The notes: a model not told the origin generated them from the sequence alone. DNA of 64,000 nt from CBDCYS01 sp965226245 (GCA_965226245.1 CBDDCL010000015.1:2666001-2730000); one strand, 5' to 3'. Counted from the stretch's first letter, positions 54,738-63,481 are shown. Program-made: numbers and translations.

Positions 54738-55751
54738 TTAACTGAGCAGCCGTTGCAGAACCTCCGCGGCCTCGTCGACCGTCCGGCGGACCACCTCCCC
54801 CGCGGGAAGCACTTCTTCGATCAAACCCGCACTCTGGCCGGCCGGTAAAACACCGTTGTCGACATCGCCCTTTAGCCGTCCTCGCTCCGAAGCAGCGTGG
54901 CCGACTCGGATCGCTTGCAGCGGATAGCCCTCGATTTCGTCTTCGCGGCCGGCCCACGAATCGGTGAATTGGTTGCGGACCAGACGGCACGGCTTGCCGG
55001 TGTGTGCCCGAGTCACAACGGTACCGTCCTCGTTGATGGCGGTAATACGCGTTTTGTAGTTCTGGTGCGCGAGCGCTTCCTCGGTCACTATGAAGCGCGT
55101 ACCCATCCATACACCTTGAGCACCCAGCGCGAGCGCTGCCGCGAGGCCGCGGCCGTCGCCAGCGTGGGCCAGCCCGCCTCCGGCGAGAACGGGCACATTC
55201 ACGGCATCGACAACCGCCGGGACCAGCACGGCCGTGCCAATGCGGCCCACGTGCCCTCCGCCGTCCCGTCCCGAAGCGATGACTGCATCCACGCCATCGT
55301 TGACCGCCTTGACCGCGTGGCGCACGGCCCCGACGACCGACATCACGAAGATGCCGCGTTTGTGAGCCTCGGGGACAACGGCCAGCGGGCTGCCGAGACC
55401 GGAGATGAGCACTGGAACCCGCTCTTCGAGCACGACCTGGACCATCCCCTCCACCGCATCCGTATATTTGACGACATCAGATCCCCGCGAGGTCACCGTA
55501 GCGAAGAGAATGTCGACGCCGAAGGGCTTGTCCGTGAGGCTTCGCACTCGGCGAATCTGCTCGAGCAACTCGCTGGGAACCATATTCGTCCCCGCGCCAA
55601 TCACACCGAGGCCCCCAGCCTCTGATACCGCGGCGGCGAGTTCCGCGAGGGCGACCCACCCCATTCCCGCCTGAAAGACAGGGTGCTTGATACCGAGGCG
55701 TTCGCAGATGGGTGTTTTCAGGCGGTGCTTACCCAGCTTCGCTGTTAGCAT
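54738..55751 (-). CDS. Nitronate monooxygenase (2-nitropropane dioxygenase-type flavoenzyme)
   Basis: A 337-residue FMN-dependent TIM barrel. It begins LKTPICERLGIKHPVFQAGM, the usual opening, followed by ELAAAVSEAGGLGVIGAGTN, VDAVIASGRDGGGHVGRIG, VPVLAGGGLAHAGDGRGLAA and GAQGVWMGTRFIVTEE. GGHVGR carries the catalytic-type His and the AGGG/GTRF loops bind FMN phosphate. It oxidises alkyl nitronates, or in related enzymes acts as an enoyl reductase; the substrate is not fixed by sequence. Thirty-two bases of this gene are duplicated at 54171-54202. It is followed closely by nothing on the same strand. Confidence 0.92.
   Translation of the reverse strand: MLTAKLGKHRLKTPICERLGIKHPVFQAGMGWVALAELAAAVSEAGGLGVIGAGTNMVPSELLEQIRRVRSLTDKPFGVDILFATVTSRGSDVVKYTDAVEGMVQVVLEERVPVLISGLGSPLAVVPEAHKRGIFVMSVVGAVRHAVKAVNDGVDAVIASGRDGGGHVGRIGTAVLVPAVVDAVNVPVLAGGGLAHAGDGRGLAAALALGAQGVWMGTRFIVTEEALAHQNYKTRITAINEDGTVVTRAHTGKPCRLVRNQFTDSWAGREDEIEGYPLQAIRVGHAASERGRLKGDVDNGVLPAGQSAGLIEEVLPAGEVVRRTVDEAAEVLQRLLS
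55431..55462. repeat. 32-bp direct repeat, right copy inside the nitronate monooxygenase gene
   Basis: Identical to 54171-54202. This copy is in frame within an intact gene and is therefore the likely source. Confidence 0.85.
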
Positions 55752-55875
55752 GTTCGTTTGAGAGTCGCGCGGATTCCTCGATGGAAACGGCGGCTGTTGA
55801 GGCGGCTCATGTTTTCAAGCCTTATAAGACGGATCATGGGGAGGCGATCGAGGCGGTTCCGCGCCGAAAGCCGGT

Positions 55876-57363
55876 TCAACCAAACAATTGTACGTTGAAC
55901 ACCCGCGCCAGGATCAGAATGACGGTCAGACCCGAGAACGCCACGAGACTTCCCCAACTAAACCAGACCGCGAATCGCGACGGATAGAACAACCGATCGT
56001 CTTTCGGAATCACGGTCAGGCAGTAGTAGAGATTCAAGAAAAAGATCACCGGCGCGACGAAGAACGCCAGAGCCGAAGCAATCAGCACGAGGTAGACCGG
56101 CCTTGGCACGCCCGCGATGATCCCGACGGCAGCGACCAGCGAGAAGAGCATGGTCGCGCGGTAAATGTTGTACTCGGAATTCCATTTCGTACGGTGATCG
56201 GGGCCGAGATCTTCCTTCGCCGTGCCCTGCAAAGCCGCCGTTGCCCGGAACAGATTGCGGCAGCACGCGCCGACAATTCTGGGCCAGCCGTCAAAGTAGT
56301 TGAAGGCAGTCGAGAAGGTGGCCGCGAAGGCGCCCAGCAGGAAGACCGTCATCATCCACGGTCCGGCGCTCTCGGTGAAGATGCCCGCTATCTCGCCCAT
56401 CACCGCGCGTCCCTCCAGCGGGCTCGGATAAAGCCATACCGCCGCCAGCACGAGAAAAACACAGGCGAGGACGAAGGACACGGCGTGTCCCATGCGAAAG
56501 TCCCATAGCCCGATTCTGTACCATCTGGCGCAATACTCGCGGACGTGCTCGGGCAGCTCGGTGGTGCGAACGGAAAGGTCTTCCTTCTTTGGGCGGAATG
56601 GATCAAAGGTCTCCGCAAATCCGGCCTTCTCGAGCCTTTCCCGGATCTTCCCCATTCCCACTTTTTTGGCCTTGCCCCACTCGGAGGCTTGTAGAGAGAC
56701 GTCCACGCCGGTGGGCAGAAGACCCAGAAAGGCCGCGATGATCAGCCAAGAGCCTTGCGGTGTCTCGATCAAGAAAAAATGGGCGAAGGAGGCAAGCGGC
56801 GCGGGCTTGACCAAGTAGACGACAACCGTCGACACGAAAAGAACTCCGGCCAGCACCTTGGTCGCGGACTCGAACGCCTGATAGCTGCCTTTCAAGATGA
56901 CAGCCACGGCAACGGTTCCCAGCAGCAGGCCGTAAACGGCAAGCGGGATCTCCCACCCCATTGACGCCGAAAACGGGTAATAGAGCACCGCGGCCGCGGC
57001 GATGAGTCTTCCGGCCTGTCCGACCGCGCTTTGCAGCAGGGTCGTGATAAGAACATACCAGAGCGGCCATTTCTTCCAGGCCGTGCCATAAGCCTCGATC
57101 AGACTCTTGCCCGTCGCATTCGTGAACCGGAAAGCCATTTCAAAGCCGTAGTATTTGGAAATGTAGGCAACGGGAATACACCACAGCAGAGCATAGGCGA
57201 AACGGCCCCCGGCGGTAGGCGCGGTGATCAGGTGGCTGGTTCCAATGCCAGTCATCATCAAGATCATGCCTGGCCCGAATTGCCGCACCAGGCTTACTGC
57301 GTCCATCTTCGGAAGCTGCAGGTCGCTCCACCGTGTGTCTCGGGCAGGTTGTTCTGGGCTCAT
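55876..57363 (-). CDS. Nramp-like divalent-metal transporter with altered metal site
   Basis: A 495-residue membrane protein with about eleven hydrophobic helices. It opens with LVRQFGPGMILMMTGIGTSH, the Nramp first-helix pattern, but the metal-binding DPGN is replaced by GTSH. In the sixth-helix region the usual MPHN is replaced (LLPTGVDVSLQASEW). Other Nramp-like stretches are FRFTNATGKSLIEAYG and AFAATFSTAFNYFDGWPRIV. The fold call is firm, but Mn/Fe transport is not assured. The ATG at 57363 (MSPEQPARD) is preferred as it begins just before the first conserved block; the frame is open to 57516. A loop of about 90 residues between helices 6 and 7 is charged (KKVGMGKIRERLEKAG). Confidence 0.8.
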   Translation of the reverse strand: MSPEQPARDTRWSDLQLPKMDAVSLVRQFGPGMILMMTGIGTSHLITAPTAGGRFAYALLWCIPVAYISKYYGFEMAFRFTNATGKSLIEAYGTAWKKWPLWYVLITTLLQSAVGQAGRLIAAAAVLYYPFSASMGWEIPLAVYGLLLGTVAVAVILKGSYQAFESATKVLAGVLFVSTVVVYLVKPAPLASFAHFFLIETPQGSWLIIAAFLGLLPTGVDVSLQASEWGKAKKVGMGKIRERLEKAGFAETFDPFRPKKEDLSVRTTELPEHVREYCARWYRIGLWDFRMGHAVSFVLACVFLVLAAVWLYPSPLEGRAVMGEIAGIFTESAGPWMMTVFLLGAFAATFSTAFNYFDGWPRIVGACCRNLFRATAALQGTAKEDLGPDHRTKWNSEYNIYRATMLFSLVAAVGIIAGVPRPVYLVLIASALAFFVAPVIFFLNLYYCLTVIPKDDRLFYPSRFAVWFSWGSLVAFSGLTVILILARVFNVQLFG

Positions 57364-57542
57364 GCGAAGGTTGCCTTTGTCAAGGGAGTCTTGGCGGCCG
57401 CCGCCCTCCAAGAAAAAGGACGACGAAAAACGAACAGACATGGTAGCATCGTTGGTGGCAATTTCATTGCCGCTACGAGTTGTTGTGCTCAACAGTGGAC
57501 AGCACAACGCTTTCAAGACCAGAGACCGAGACTGAACCCTCC

Positions 57543-57752
57543 ATGCCCATCATCGATATCACCATTGTTGAAGGACGAACCCATGAACAAAAATCCGCTC
57601 TGATCACGGAGGTGACCGGCGCGGCCGTTCGCACGCTGGGAGCGCCGCCGCAATCGGTGCGCGTGATCATTCGCGAGATTCAACCGTCGCATTTCGCGGT
57701 GGCCGGAGTGCCCAAAGGCCCGCCAAAGCCAAACCCAGCGGAAGAAAGCTGA
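57543..57752 (+). CDS. 4-oxalocrotonate tautomerase-family protein
   Basis: A 69-residue protein starting MPIIDITIVEGRTHEQKSAL. After Met removal Pro1 becomes the catalytic base, the defining feature of this superfamily. TAAAVRTLGAPPQSVRVIIR-like text (VRTLGAPPQSVRVIIREIQP) gives the second strand with the substrate-binding Arg pair. It catalyses a keto-enol type tautomerisation of an unsaturated acid, probably as a small oligomer in the cytoplasm. The C-terminus PKGPPKPNPAEES is an unusual Pro-rich tail. It starts 180 bases from the divergent Nramp-like gene. Confidence 0.9.
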   Translation: MPIIDITIVEGRTHEQKSALITEVTGAAVRTLGAPPQSVRVIIREIQPSHFAVAGVPKGPPKPNPAEES

Positions 57753-58098
57753 CCGATCGGGTTGCGGCCGGCCCAGCCATTTGGGGTCTGCCGCTGCTTC
57801 GGCTGAATTCGAGAGGAGCCACGAAATGGAACGCCCATTCAAATCAGACGGCGAAAGAGATCAGCGCATGCGGGAAGTCCTTGCTCAAAAGGCCGGTGCC
57901 TGACGCGGCCAATCGGTCTGCTGCTGAAGATGCCAAAAACCGATAACCATGAAAAGGGCGCACCTGTTTGCGCGCCCTAGTCTAAATCTGGTTGAATGGG
58001 AGCGTTACCCGGTGTGGGGTTGCAAATGGCTCTAAGACAGCGATGCAACTCTCTGCGTTCGGTAAGCATCCAAAGAAGCAGAAAGGCGGAGCGCCCTC
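57753..58098. other. Short-ORF-containing intergenic region
   Basis: About 350 bases. It includes a 25-codon frame with a good ribosome binding site (57826-57903) and a GC hairpin with 7-bp arms at 57955-57978 (agggcgc/gcgccct) that could end the tautomerase transcript, though no clear T-run follows. Confidence 0.4.
57826..57903 (+). CDS. Possible 25-residue peptide
   Basis: Encodes MERPFKSDGERDQRMREVLA and five more residues. GAGAGGAG lies at proper distance from the ATG. No family is recognised; charged and helical. It could be a small protein or a remnant. Confidence 0.25.
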   Translation: MERPFKSDGERDQRMREVLAQKAGA

Positions 58099-58380
58099 GT
58101 GGACGACCACCTAAAACAGTTGATGCAAGAACTCGGAAATGCGATTAACGAATCGCTTTCCGAGTCCGAATCCATGGCTGAGGTGATTGCCAAGATCCGG
58201 CAATCGGGCTATGACGTGTACTTAGTGCTGGAAGCCACAATTGGGCTCAACAAGCGGAAGTCCGAGGGAAGCGGCGCCGAACTCGGCACCAGTACCCCGA
58301 GTGGCCCGCCCTCCGAACTCAGCTTCACCGCGCAAGACGAAGCGTTCCTACGCGCCCTGAAGATCACGGTCGAAGAGTAG
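58099..58380 (+). CDS. Small hypothetical protein
   Basis: A 93-residue protein from a GTG start with an AGGCGGAG stretch upstream. The N-terminal half is helical (HLKQLMQELGNAINESLSES, then MAEVIAKIRQSGYDVYLVLE). A Ser/Gly/Pro linker follows, then a short C-terminal helix (FTAQDEAFLRALKITVEE). No signal, membrane helix or catalytic motif is seen and I do not recognise the family. It is probably a free-standing cytoplasmic protein. Confidence 0.6.
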   Translation: MDDHLKQLMQELGNAINESLSESESMAEVIAKIRQSGYDVYLVLEATIGLNKRKSEGSGAELGTSTPSGPPSELSFTAQDEAFLRALKITVEE

Positions 58381-58641
58381 AGCCGGTCTCGGCGATACCA
58401 CGCGGCCACTTTCCGGCTTCGGAGCCCCCCCCCAAAACTCAACGTTCCTGAATAGAGAAGGCCGCGGGCTCCGGGTCAGAATCAAATCCTTCCCGGACCG
58501 GTCGCGCCTGCCTGCTGTCCCAATGGAGCAAGGAACGTCTTCGCGGCAGGCAGTCGCGCACAGTAGTTCTTTTGGGGCGGCACTGCGAAAAGGGGCTTCG
58601 ACCCGCTTGATTGAAACTCCGCGGCCCGTTGGGGGGGGAAT

Positions 58642-59973
58642 CTAGATGTCCTCGTAGTTCATCGAAACGAACTTGAGCTCGAAGGCCCGGTCCATCAGCT
58701 CTTTCGACAATTCAAACGGCAAACCTTCGAACTTGATCAGGTCGATTGCGATTCGGACAACATCACGCGGGTGGCAACGGCGGAATTTACGCCCGCTCTT
58801 CTTGTAGTGGTCAGTGATCACATCCGTCAGCAGCCCCATCGGACATTCGATCTTCATCTGGCGGCGGAAGTCGTAGAAGATCGTGGTAAACTCCTCTTCG
58901 GAAGGATTCTGCATGAACATCTTGTATTCGAGGCGCCGCAAAAACGCCTCGTCGCCGAGATCGTTCGGGTTGAGGTTCGAGGAGAAAATCAGGAAGCACT
59001 CGAAGGGGACCTCGATCTTGGTCCCGGTCTGGAAGGTGAGATAGTCAACGCTGCGGTCCAGGGGATAAATCCAGCGGTTGAGCAGAGCCGCGGGACTGAT
59101 TTGCTGCCGGCCGAAGTCATCGACCAGATAGATACCGTTATTGGCTTTTAACTGATAAGGCGCATCGTAGATCTTGGCCGTATCGATGTACATCAGATCG
59201 AGCATGTCCATCGTCAACTCGCCGCCGGTCGTGAGGAACGGGCGTTTGCACTGAGCCCAGCGCTGGTCATACTTCGGCTCGCTCTCGAGCAGAACGCTTT
59301 CGGCTGCGTCATCGACTTTCTTGTGATACAGGGAGTCGTAGACCTTGACGATATTTCCATCCGCCTCGATGGCATAGGGAATATATATAGGTTCACTGTC
59401 CAGCCGCGTTAACTGCTCGGAAAGGAAGCTTTTCCCGTTCCCGGGCCGGCCGTAAATCAACAGCGACTTGAAAGAGTTGACCGCCGGACCGAGCTTGGAA
59501 TAAAACTCCTCCGTGACGATCGCCCCGCTGAATGCGCGCTCGAGGACTTCCTTCGTCATCCACCCGGCCTCGACGGTCTGTGCACGGACAGCGTCCCAGT
59601 AGGTGCTCAGCGGAACCGGAGCGGGCCCCATGAACTGATTGTTTTCCAAATATTCTTTCGCGCGGCCGCGGCCGGCATCCGAAACCGCGAACACGGAGGA
59701 CATGTTTCCCAAGCCGGCAGACCGTTTCACCTCAACCAGTCGCGCCCGCTTCAGAAAATCGATAATGGGCTCGATTACACTGAAGCTAAAACCCAACTGC
59801 CGCGCCAGTTCACGGCCCGCGATTTCACCCCGGAAGTAGAGGTTCTTTAGAATGAGTTGTTCGGCCAGTGTATCCGATACGCCGGCTTCGGCCAAAGACG
59901 CGGGAGGCTTCGGGGAATACCGCGTCGGTTTCGACTCGACAGGTTCGACACTGATGGGGGCAGTCTGGCTCAT
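58642..59973 (-). CDS. AAA-family ATPase with N-terminal winged-helix domain
   Basis: A 443-residue protein. Residues about 35-105 look like a winged helix (LAEQLILKNLYFRGEIAGRE, IIDFLKRARLVEVKRSAG). The P-loop follows: LLIYGRPGNGKSFLSEQ (Walker A about 175-182). GIYLVDDFGRQ is Walker B with the DD pair, and ECFLIFSSNLNP resembles sensor 1 with its Asn. RRLEYKMFM supplies an arginine-finger-like pair. The C-terminus is a helical lid. The family is a widespread but little-studied ATPase found singly in Acidobacteriota and Deltaproteobacteria-like genomes; substrate unknown. No partner gene is adjacent: the next gene is a divergent SDR. Confidence 0.75.
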   Translation of the reverse strand: MSQTAPISVEPVESKPTRYSPKPPASLAEAGVSDTLAEQLILKNLYFRGEIAGRELARQLGFSFSVIEPIIDFLKRARLVEVKRSAGLGNMSSVFAVSDAGRGRAKEYLENNQFMGPAPVPLSTYWDAVRAQTVEAGWMTKEVLERAFSGAIVTEEFYSKLGPAVNSFKSLLIYGRPGNGKSFLSEQLTRLDSEPIYIPYAIEADGNIVKVYDSLYHKKVDDAAESVLLESEPKYDQRWAQCKRPFLTTGGELTMDMLDLMYIDTAKIYDAPYQLKANNGIYLVDDFGRQQISPAALLNRWIYPLDRSVDYLTFQTGTKIEVPFECFLIFSSNLNPNDLGDEAFLRRLEYKMFMQNPSEEEFTTIFYDFRRQMKIECPMGLLTDVITDHYKKSGRKFRRCHPRDVVRIAIDLIKFEGLPFELSKELMDRAFELKFVSMNYEDI

Positions 59974-60277
59974 GGCTCCACGTAGTACTACTAAGTCCCT
60001 TGTTGCCCTTTATTATTGCTGAACGGGCCAATGAACAAAAGCGGGTGAACTTCCTGGTTGATGAGGGGATCGGTCCTTAAGGTCCCTCCCCATTCGCCTG
60101 AGTGTTGTCCATAACGAAAGTAGTATACCCCGAAGGGGGCGGTAATACGTGGGTCCGCGAGGATCGAAGGTGAGCGGTGTTGCGGCGCACAACACAGACA
60201 GCCCGGCACTCAAAGGCTGGGGCGACGAATGACAGGCTAGGCCTCGAGGAATCCCTGGGGGGCTGCAGAGGAAGCGA
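59974..60277. other. Divergent intergenic region
   Basis: About 300 bases between the ATPase gene (minus) and the SDR gene (plus), carrying promoters for both. No coding sequence is supported and I cannot place promoter boxes with confidence. Confidence 0.45.
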
Positions 60278-61060
60278 ATGACACTCGAAGATAAATCGGT
60301 CATCGTGACGGGAGGCGCAAACGGCATCGGGCGGGCACTTTGCCGCCGATTCGCCGCCGAGGGGGCTCGCGCCGTGGTCGTTGCTGACCGGGATGGTGAG
60401 GGCGCCAGCCAGGTAGCAAGCGAGATTGGAGGCTTGGCGGCCACCGTCGACGTCAGCAACGAAAAGGACATTCAAAATTTGGTTCAACATTCCATCGATC
60501 GCTACGGCTGTGTCGACCTGTTTTGCTCCAACGCGGGCATCTTCATTCCGGGCGGTGCGGAAGCGCCAGACGAAGAATGGGACCGGATCTGGAATGTCAA
60601 CGTGAAGTCACACATCTACGCCGCGCGCGCCGTCGTGCCTCGTATGATCGAGCGGGGCGAGGGCTACTTGCTGAACACGGCGTCCGCCGCCGGATTGCTG
60701 TCGCAGATCGACTCGGCGCCTTATTCGGTAACAAAGCACGCCGCCGTTTCGCTGGCTGAGTGGCTGGCGATTCACTATGGGGACCGCGGCATCCGCGTTT
60801 CGTGTCTTTGTCCTCAGGGTGTGCTAACCAACATGCTGCGCGAGGATGACGGCACGGAGGTTGCCCGGTTCTTGCATAAGACGGCGATCTCAGCCGAGGA
60901 CTGCGCGGAATCCGTGGTAAACGGACTAGCCGAAGAGCGGTTCCTGATCCTTCCTCACCCTGAAGTTGAAGAATACTTCCGCCGCAAGTCGAGCGACTAC
61001 GACCGCTGGCTAGGCGGGATGCAAAGACTCAGACGCAAAATGCATGGAGAAGGGCAGTAG
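60278..61060 (+). CDS. Short-chain dehydrogenase/reductase
   Basis: A 260-residue classical SDR. The cofactor motif is VTGGANGIGRALCRRFA (TGxxxGIG at about residues 13-19). VVVADRDGEGA ends the second strand in Asp, which favours NAD over NADP. NAG appears as CSNAGIFIPGG. The catalytic set is LNTASAAGLL (Ser) and PYSVTKHAAV (Tyr-x-x-x-Lys). It oxidises an alcohol or reduces a ketone; the substrate is unknown. The start is the ATG after a GAGGAAG stretch. Its C-terminal region (FLILPHPEVEEYFRRK) is like the cyclohexanol/3-hydroxyacyl-type SDRs. Confidence 0.92.
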   Translation: MTLEDKSVIVTGGANGIGRALCRRFAAEGARAVVVADRDGEGASQVASEIGGLAATVDVSNEKDIQNLVQHSIDRYGCVDLFCSNAGIFIPGGAEAPDEEWDRIWNVNVKSHIYAARAVVPRMIERGEGYLLNTASAAGLLSQIDSAPYSVTKHAAVSLAEWLAIHYGDRGIRVSCLCPQGVLTNMLREDDGTEVARFLHKTAISAEDCAESVVNGLAEERFLILPHPEVEEYFRRKSSDYDRWLGGMQRLRRKMHGEGQ

Positions 61061-61163
61061 CAGCCTGGGTCGTCTCAGATCGCGCGACCTCATATTTCCA
61101 AGGGCTCGAGCAACTTCGGATATCGGTAATGCCGCTGATTTGGATCACGCCAAGTGATTCGAG

Positions 61164-61184
61164 CCGCTAGAATACAGCTAGCGG
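61164..61184. promoter_or_regulatory. Palindromic operator-like site in front of the antitoxin gene
   Basis: ccgctag and its perfect inverse ctagcgg are separated by seven bases, ending six bases before the antitoxin ATG. A -10-like tagaat overlaps the left arm. Antitoxins of this class usually repress their own operon by binding such a palindrome, so this is the likely autoregulatory operator. Confidence 0.6.
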
Positions 61185-61190
61185 ACGCAC

Positions 61191-61439
61191 ATGGCAACCA
61201 TTCATTTGGATATGGACGAGGCAACCCTAAGTCGAGCTAAGAGTCTGGCAGAGGCTTCGAACTGTAGCCTGGAAGATCTGCTAAGCAAGATAATCGCGGA
61301 ACTCCCGGATCAGGAGCAGCCCACGGATTCCATCCTTGGACTAATGAGTGACGAACCAGAGCTAGTGGACGAGATCCTTGCCTCGGCAATGAAGACCCGA
61401 GAAGAGCGCCTGAAACGCAGTGGACAAGTCACTCCTTGA
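61191..61439 (+). CDS. VapB/DUF6364-like antitoxin
   Basis: An 82-residue protein starting MATIHLDMDEATLSRAKSLA then EASNCSLEDLLSKIIAEL. The short beta strand plus two helices is the ribbon-helix-helix DNA-binding fold typical of antitoxins. The C-terminal half (EPELVDEILASAMKTREERL) would wrap the toxin. It overlaps the start of a PIN-domain toxin frame by 20 bases, the usual antitoxin-first order. A palindromic operator lies just upstream. Confidence 0.7.
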   Translation: MATIHLDMDEATLSRAKSLAEASNCSLEDLLSKIIAELPDQEQPTDSILGLMSDEPELVDEILASAMKTREERLKRSGQVTP

Positions 61440-61840
61440 CACCGACATCTTTTCGGAAGTGATCAAGAGAATTGATCACCTAGTTATTCAAAAAGCTCAC
61501 GAGTATATCAGGGCGTTTAGCCGCTACTCAATTTCGACGATCACGGTGATGGAGATCGTCAAGGGGCTTCATAAAACCCGACGGCGACGACCGCATTAAA
61601 CAACTGCTTTCCAGCCTGCCCTTCATTGAAATCCTGACTCTTGATGTGCGATCCGCGGACCTGGCTGGACGCATCTACGGGGACCTAGAAAGACTCGGAG
61701 AGACCATAGGACGCGCCGATCCGATGATCGCCGCAATCGCGATCAACAACAGTCTGACCCTTGTTTCTGGAAACGTGACCCACTATCAACGGATTCAAGA
61801 ACTCGGATACCCCCTCGTGCTGGACAACTGGCGAGAGTGA
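61420..61840 (+). pseudogene. VapC-type PIN-domain toxin broken by a frameshift
   Basis: From the GTG at 61420 the frame encodes DKSLLDTDIFSEVIKRID and RYSISTITVMEIVKGLHKT, then stops at TAA after RRRRPH. Shifted by one, the next frame continues DRIKQLLSSLPFIEILTLDV, GRIYGDLERLGETIGRADPM, NSLTLVSGNVTHYQRIQELG and ends LDNWRE. LLDTD, ME-x-x-KG and GRADPMIAAIA supply the acidic residues of the PIN nuclease, all present but in two frames. The shift lies in the cgacggcgacgacc repeat at about 61585-61598. Unless ribosomes slip there, no toxin is made, leaving the antitoxin orphaned. Confidence 0.85.
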
Positions 61841-61962
61841 GATCAGACCGGGAACGATCCGTCTTATTGTCGCGTGACCCTTCCGTACGGCTCCACACAG
61901 TCGGCGTCCCTGGCGCGCGCTATCATGCACCCAACGGTAAATCGTTGGGTTACAATGTGGGC

Positions 61963-63057
61963 ATGTGGGGCGGAGTTCTGGCGGCGGGGACGTTGTTCGT
62001 GGTTTGTCTCCACGCCCAAATCACTCTCAACTACGGCCAGTTGCAAGAGTTGCTGCAATCCTCCCTGCGGCAGGGGCTCAGCGATAAAGAGGTCTCCAAA
62101 TACTTAAAAAACCAAAAGCTGGACTTCGCTCTAACGGACCGCATCATCGAAGAGTTCGTGGGCTGGGGAATCGGTCCGCGAACGCTGAACGTGCTGCGCT
62201 CGATGAAACCCTTAACCGGCGGCCTGGCCGCACCCGAAATCCCGGAGCCGCCGCCGAAGAATCGGCAACCGCCCCCCCCTTCGGAAGACGAGCAAGCCAG
62301 GATCATCGATGAGGCGCGGCGCACCGCGCTCGAATACACGGACGGGCTTCCGGATTTCGTCTGTCTCCAGATCACCCGCCGCTACCTTGATCCCAGCGGC
62401 CTCGAAATGGACTGGCTCAAGTACGACGAGATCAAGACTCGCGTCAGCTATTTCGAGCATCACGAAAATTACGAAGTCCTCAGCGTCAACAACAAACTGA
62501 CCGGCCGCTCGATGCACGAACTGGGCGGGGCCACCAGCACGGGAGAATTCGGCAGCATGCTGGCTCAGCTCTTCGAGCCCGCCACGGCCACCCGGTTCCA
62601 ATGGGCGCGCCACTCACTTCTGCGCGGGCGCCACGTCTATGTCTTTCACTTCCAAGTGCCCAGAACCCGCTCTCGCTGGAGCCTTTCCTACCAGCCAACC
62701 CGCGAAGTCATCATTACGGGCTATCAAGGTCTGATCTACATCGGCAAAGAAGCTGAGCGCGTCCTTCGTATCGTCACGTCCGCCTATGACATCCCGGCCG
62801 GCTTCCCGATCCAGGAGGCGCGAACCAGGCTGGACTATGACTACACCGAGATCGCCGGGCGCGAGTTCCTGCTGCCGTTGAAGGCGCAAGTCCGCATGAG
62901 GCAGGAGAAGAAATTGATCCGCAATGACGTGGAATTTCGCTTGTATCGAAAGTTCTCCGCCGAAGCGACAATTACCTTCGACGAGTTGGACGACATCGAA
63001 CCCTTGCCGGACGACGAGCCGCTCGAGAACCCGGGCCTGCGTGGGATCAACTGGTGA
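61963..63057 (+). CDS. Hypothetical secreted protein of acidobacterial type
   Basis: A 364-residue protein starting MWGGVLAAGTLFVVCLHAQI, a likely signal peptide. Next come a helical segment (LQSSLRQGLSDKEVSKYLKN) and a Pro-rich linker (PEIPEPPPKNRQPPPPSEDE). The body is beta-rich with YTDGLPDFVCLQITRRYLDP, FRWARHSLLRGRHVYVFHFQ-like spacing (WARHSLLRGRHVYVFHFQVP), GLIYIGKEAERVLRIVTSAY and REFLLPLKAQVRMRQEKKLI. This arrangement recurs in Acidobacteriota as an uncharacterised outer or periplasmic protein. The frame is open to 61837, but the ATG at 61963 begins the signal. It follows the broken VapC gene by 120 bases. Confidence 0.75.
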   Translation: MWGGVLAAGTLFVVCLHAQITLNYGQLQELLQSSLRQGLSDKEVSKYLKNQKLDFALTDRIIEEFVGWGIGPRTLNVLRSMKPLTGGLAAPEIPEPPPKNRQPPPPSEDEQARIIDEARRTALEYTDGLPDFVCLQITRRYLDPSGLEMDWLKYDEIKTRVSYFEHHENYEVLSVNNKLTGRSMHELGGATSTGEFGSMLAQLFEPATATRFQWARHSLLRGRHVYVFHFQVPRTRSRWSLSYQPTREVIITGYQGLIYIGKEAERVLRIVTSAYDIPAGFPIQEARTRLDYDYTEIAGREFLLPLKAQVRMRQEKKLIRNDVEFRLYRKFSAEATITFDELDDIEPLPDDEPLENPGLRGINW

Positions 63058-63481
63058 GCCGCGCCGGAATTCCGGTGCGCTAGGGTTTCAGAGCGGGCAT
63101 CACAACACTGCCGAAACTCAAGCCGCGTTCACGCCGGGTTCGCGCGGCTTGGTGTTGCTAGGCCGGCTGTTTTACGGCCGGTCGCGTACGCCGCCCACCC
63201 GGCACACCCCGTTTCAGCGGGCTTCCCAAAAAAACGGGGCCGATTAAGTTCGGGCGGGCTGGTTCGCCAAAGGAGAATACTTGAACACCGTCCTGAACAG
63301 CCAACGGCTTGTCCGCTGGGTAGCCCGAATTCTGCAACGACTTCGGGGTGACCTCGCTCCGGCAAAAGCAGCGCGCGGAAACGTGGCGCGCGTCTCCAGA
63401 CGTGCCGTGTCGCCATTCGTGGCGACATGTCTTGTCGGCGAGGCGGCCTGCCTGGTGGGCGGCGGAGACCCATCGGAAGGC
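63058..63481. other. Convergent intergenic region
   Basis: About 420 bases between the hypothetical gene and the methyltransferase-like gene. A 28-bp dispersed repeat (63401-63428) is the only structure I can name. Short open frames here resemble nothing known. Confidence 0.5.
63401..63428. repeat. 28-bp dispersed palindromic repeat, copy 2
   Basis: Matches 45538-45565 with one substitution in the loop of its small hairpin (gtcgccattcgtggcgac). Confidence 0.7.
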
